Shown here: one piece after another, positions 6,701 to 8,423 of the stretch
Numbering within the stretch: the stretch's first letter is position 1
Layout of the letters: every line of letters begins with the position of its first letter
Assembly (NCBI GenBank): GCA_023460155.1
Contig: JAEWRF010000056.1
Span: forward strand, 1-8,423
Length of the DNA stretch: 8,423 nt
Direction: 5' to 3'
From: Bacillota bacterium
GTDB taxonomy: Bacteria; Bacillota; Clostridia; Oscillospirales; Acutalibacteraceae
Made by a program: the position numbers and the translations under genes
The notes under the pieces: model-generated
Seen by the model: only the letters and a program-made list of their open reading frames with translations
What the model was told of the DNA's origin: nothing
Database searches by the model: none

Positions 6701-7141
6701 ATGAATGAATTGCTGACGGAAGTCCTTCTGTTTGCAAACCAAAACCCAAGCAGCTGGTTTGCAACATGTGAGGATGACCAGCCTCGTGTACGCGGCATGC
6801 TGCTATGGTTTGCCGACGAAACCGGGTTCTATTATCACACCGCTCGGTCAAAGGATCTGTGCAGCCAAATAAAGAAGAACCCCAAGGTAGAGGCGGCATT
6901 TATACGAAACGCGGATAAACCTGAGTTTGAAATGCTCCGCGTAACCGGAACGGCTGAAATTTTAGAGGACAAGAAACTCGAAATGCGGCTGAAACAAGAA
7001 CGGTCATGGTTATGGAACAATGTTCAGAATTCCAAAGTTGACACGGAGGTCGTCATATTCCGCATTGTAAACGGTTCGGCTTATATTTGGAACATGAAGT
7101 GGAACGTGAAGGAGAAAGAAGCTCCGAGAGTTCAATTCTAA
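6701..7141 (+). CDS. Pyridoxamine 5'-phosphate oxidase-like FMN-binding split-barrel protein
   Basis: Small predicted cytoplasmic flavin-binding protein of the PNPOx-like split-barrel superfamily, 146 residues as is usual for the single-domain members. The N-terminal FANQNPSSWFATCEDDQPRVRGM (about 11-33) matches the opening strands, with the PRVRG loop (28-32) expected at the FMN phosphate. It continues with FYYHTARSKDLCSQIKKNP (about 43-61), the conserved VEAAFIR strand and LRVTGTAEILED (about 79-90). The start is firm: AAGGAGG (6686-6692) lies 8 bases before ATG 6701. Members of this broad family include general-stress proteins, F420- or FMN-dependent reductases and nitroimidazole-resistance proteins. 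It is unlikely to be the biosynthetic PdxH, which is longer and has a distinct C-terminal motif. Substrate and exact reaction cannot be read from sequence. It sits 90 bases after the AraC-type regulator gene, a likely controller, and ends in its own terminator. Confidence 0.85.
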   Translation: MNELLTEVLLFANQNPSSWFATCEDDQPRVRGMLLWFADETGFYYHTARSKDLCSQIKKNPKVEAAFIRNADKPEFEMLRVTGTAEILEDKKLEMRLKQERSWLWNNVQNSKVDTEVVIFRIVNGSAYIWNMKWNVKEKEAPRVQF

Positions 7142-7176
7142 ATCAGTCCTTAGATTTTGCCAAATACGCCCCGAAA

Positions 7177-7224
7177 AAAAAGCCTTATCAGACAGCCAAT
7201 ATCGGCTATTTGATGAGGCTTTTT
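7177..7224 (+). terminator. Intrinsic terminator of the PNPOx-like gene
   Basis: AAAAAGCCTTATCA (7177-7190) pairs with TGATGAGGCTTTTT (7211-7224), 14 bp including one G-U pair. An inner AGCC/GGCT hairpin (7194-7197 with 7204-7207) sits at the top. The T-run closes the right arm. It lies 36 bases after the PNPOx-like stop codon. The A-run on the left arm could give some activity in the other direction. Confidence 0.8.
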
Positions 7225-7321
7225 GTCGTCTGTTCCCGCTATAATGTTATGATCAATCGCAATGATCCGACTGGCACCTCCGGGTCCGGAATTCTAAACG
7301 GAAAGAAAAAGTCGTGCATGA

Positions 7322-7465
7322 TCCCGCGAAAGCTGGTATAATTATAAGAAAGATCTTGAAGAAATCCAACAATGCGCGGAAAGTACAGAGTCCTCCGGTT
7401 CGTTATGGATGGCGGCCGGGGCGAATTCTTCCGAGGAAGATTCGGAAAAGAAACAGACAAAATAA
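7322..7465 (+). pseudogene. Possible 3' remnant of a decayed gene
   Basis: This frame is open for 47 codons between an in-frame TGA (7319-7321) and TAA (7463-7465), and its translation looks protein-like. SWYNYKKDLEEIQQCAEST is followed by a hydrophilic, acidic-basic tail ending EEDSEKKQTK. There is no in-frame start codon with a ribosome binding site, and the frame is closed by stops further upstream (TAA in the 7296-7298 region). I do not recognise the family. A gene that lost its 5' part is one reading. A chance open frame over a small-RNA gene is the other. Confidence 0.22.
7334..7342 (+). promoter_or_regulatory. Extended -10 promoter candidate in the orphan interval
   Basis: TGGTATAAT is a perfect extended -10 element (TG, one base, then consensus TATAAT at 7337-7342). 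Extended -10 promoters can work without a good -35, and none is evident here. Transcription would begin near 7349 and run toward the strong terminator at 7500-7551. A second TATAAT at 7240-7245 also lacks a -35. Confidence 0.4.
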
Positions 7466-7551
7466 GCTGGGGCTGGCGGAGCTCCTACCGCTAAAATGGG
7501 ATAGGCCGAACTGTTGAGGGACCTGCACCCAACAGTTCGGCCTATCTTTTT
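7349..7551 (+). ncRNA. Candidate small RNA of about 200 nt
   Basis: The interval runs from the extended -10 element to a strong intrinsic terminator with no convincing gene between. Internal hairpins include CGAATTCTTC (7422-7431) with GAAGATTCG (7436-7444), a 9-bp stem with one bulged T, and GCGG with CCGC flanking an 8-base loop (about 7476-7491). A 40-codon ATG frame at 7372-7494 has only a weak ribosome site and an arginine/glycine-rich product, so it is not called as a gene. No known RNA family is recognised. The evidence is promoter plus terminator plus structure only. Confidence 0.3.
7500..7551 (+). terminator. Strong intrinsic terminator, plus-strand orientation
   Basis: A perfect 17-bp stem pairs 7500-7516 (GATAGGCCGAACTGTTG) with 7530-7546, across a 13-base loop, and is followed by TTTTT (7547-7551). 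The T-run is on the plus strand, so it mainly ends a rightward transcript. In the other direction the trailing run is only CCCATTTT, yet it may also stop the convergent chemoreceptor gene, whose stop codon is about 84 bases away. The stretch 7552-7634 holds only a weak GGGGA/TCCCC pairing. Confidence 0.9.
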
Positions 7552-7634
7552 CGTTGGGGAATTACTCGTCTCCCCTTCCCTTTGGTTGTCCTTAATAATC
7601 AGAATATTACAGTGAGATTGCCGCAGAGTATTTC

Positions 7635-8423
7635 CTAGTTTTCCAGTAATTTAAACTGCCGGACCAGGTTATCCATCAGATGGGCCTGTCCGTTCAACTC
7701 TTCGCTTGCGGCGGCGCTCTGCTCGGCCATGGCGGAATTGGTCTGAACCACCGCAGAAATCTGATCAATATTCTGCGTTATTTTCTCAAGAGAATCCGCC
7801 TGATGGCCGGTTGCCTGGGAAATCTGCCGAATCAAATCCGCCGTCTGCTCTGTGCTCTGCGAAATCACTGTTAACGAATTCGCTGTTTGGTCTGCGATCC
7901 GGCCGCCTGCCTGTACGGTGCTTTCGGCCTCTTCGATTAGCCGTGCGGTATTTTTCGCGGCTTCCGCGCTCTTATTGGCAAGGCTCCTCACCTCATCCGC
8001 AACTACCGAGAATCCCTTTCCGAATTCTCCCGCACGGGCGGCCTCTACCGCAGCATTCAGAGCCAGAATATTGGTCTGAAAAGCAATGTCATCAATGGTA
8101 TGAATGATTTTTCCGATCTGTTCAGAAGACCTCCGAATATTATTCATAGCCTCCGTCATCTGCTGCATCTGCATTTTCCCGTTTTCCATTTCCCGAACCG
8201 CCGTCTGGGATACGCTGCTGGCCGCAGAGGCATGTTCGGCGTTCCGCCTTACCTCTTCCGAAATTTCAGCAGTGGAAGCCGACAGCGCCTCTGCTGCGGT
8301 TGCCTGTTCGGAAGTTCCCTGTGCAAGGGCCTGCGAACCGTTGGAAACCTCGGTCGAACCCGAGGCCACCTGTTCAGCCGATTGGCTGATCTGAAGCAGT
8401 GTCCGGCTAAGCGACCTTGCGAT
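7635..8423 (-). CDS. Methyl-accepting chemotaxis protein, signalling domain only (5' truncated by window)
   Basis: C-terminal cytoplasmic part of a second chemoreceptor. The frame is open from the window edge at 8423 to TAG at 7637-7635, giving 262 visible residues. The visible part begins IARSLSRTLLQISQSAEQVASGS, typical of the region following a HAMP domain, so the N-terminal sensor and membrane helices lie outside. The hairpin tip FQTNILALNAAVEAARAGE lies at about residues 115-133 of the visible part, with GKGFSVVADEVRSLANKS after it. From AGE at the tip to the C-terminus there are about 132 residues, matching the other receptor in this window almost exactly. It ends QFKLLEN with no CheR-tethering pentapeptide. 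A GTG at 8369 is in frame but is internal to the domain and should not be taken as the start. It is transcribed toward the plus-strand genes and shares the gap with the strong terminator at 7500-7551. Confidence 0.9.
   Translation of the reverse strand: MARSLSRTLLQISQSAEQVASGSTEVSNGSQALAQGTSEQATAAEALSASTAEISEEVRRNAEHASAASSVSQTAVREMENGKMQMQQMTEAMNNIRRSSEQIGKIIHTIDDIAFQTNILALNAAVEAARAGEFGKGFSVVADEVRSLANKSAEAAKNTARLIEEAESTVQAGGRIADQTANSLTVISQSTEQTADLIRQISQATGHQADSLEKITQNIDQISAVVQTNSAMAEQSAAASEELNGQAHLMDNLVRQFKLLEN

Noticed and set aside
7314..7517. A 67-codon plus-strand open frame in the orphan interval.
   Set aside because: It has no ribosome site and a highly basic, irregular product, and it ends inside the terminator stem. 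The neighbouring frame looks more protein-like.
1..8423. CRISPR arrays, insertion sequences, tRNA or rRNA genes, phage genes.
   Set aside because: No spaced direct-repeat array, transposase frame, terminal inverted repeats, tRNA-like cloverleaf or rRNA motif was seen on either strand.

Overview
The window looks like chromosomal DNA from a mid-GC (about 50%, by eye) Firmicute, most likely a clostridial organism of the Oscillospiraceae type. The grounds are strong AGGAGG-type ribosome binding sites, sigma-A-like promoters, a LanFEG-type peptide immunity transporter with a NisRK/SpaRK-like two-component system, and chemoreceptors. The taxon is inferred from gene content, not from a marker gene.

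Left part (1-3578): the 3' end of an antimicrobial-peptide defence operon. A truncated MutE/EpiE-type permease overlaps a MutG-type permease. After 56 bases come an OmpR-family response regulator and a sensor histidine kinase that overlap by 10 bases. A possible secondary promoter lies in the gap before the regulator. The block ends in tandem hairpins, the second with a 19-bp stem. The ATPase partner should lie upstream of base 1. No lantibiotic precursor or modification gene is visible, so the module reads as stand-alone peptide sensing and resistance.

Middle (3579-7224): an AT-rich promoter region with a good sigma-A site and a long leader precedes a complete methyl-accepting chemotaxis protein with a non-ATG start. 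Next are an AraC-family regulator with a cupin-type sensor domain and a small flavin-binding split-barrel (PNPOx-like) protein ended by a terminator. The gap before the PNPOx-like gene holds AATTTTGA direct repeats exactly 21 bp apart. One copy lies inside a 12-mer that recurs (11/12) upstream of the AraC gene. This suggests that the AraC protein controls both itself and the flavoprotein.

Right part (7225-8423): about 410 bases without a convincing gene, containing an extended -10 promoter, several hairpins and a very strong terminator. It is either a small-RNA locus or the decayed 3' end of a gene. Beyond it, on the minus strand and running off the window, is the signalling domain of a second chemoreceptor. 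Nothing here is clearly a new system. The two points most worth testing are the terminator-bounded 7334-7551 interval and the AraC operator candidate.
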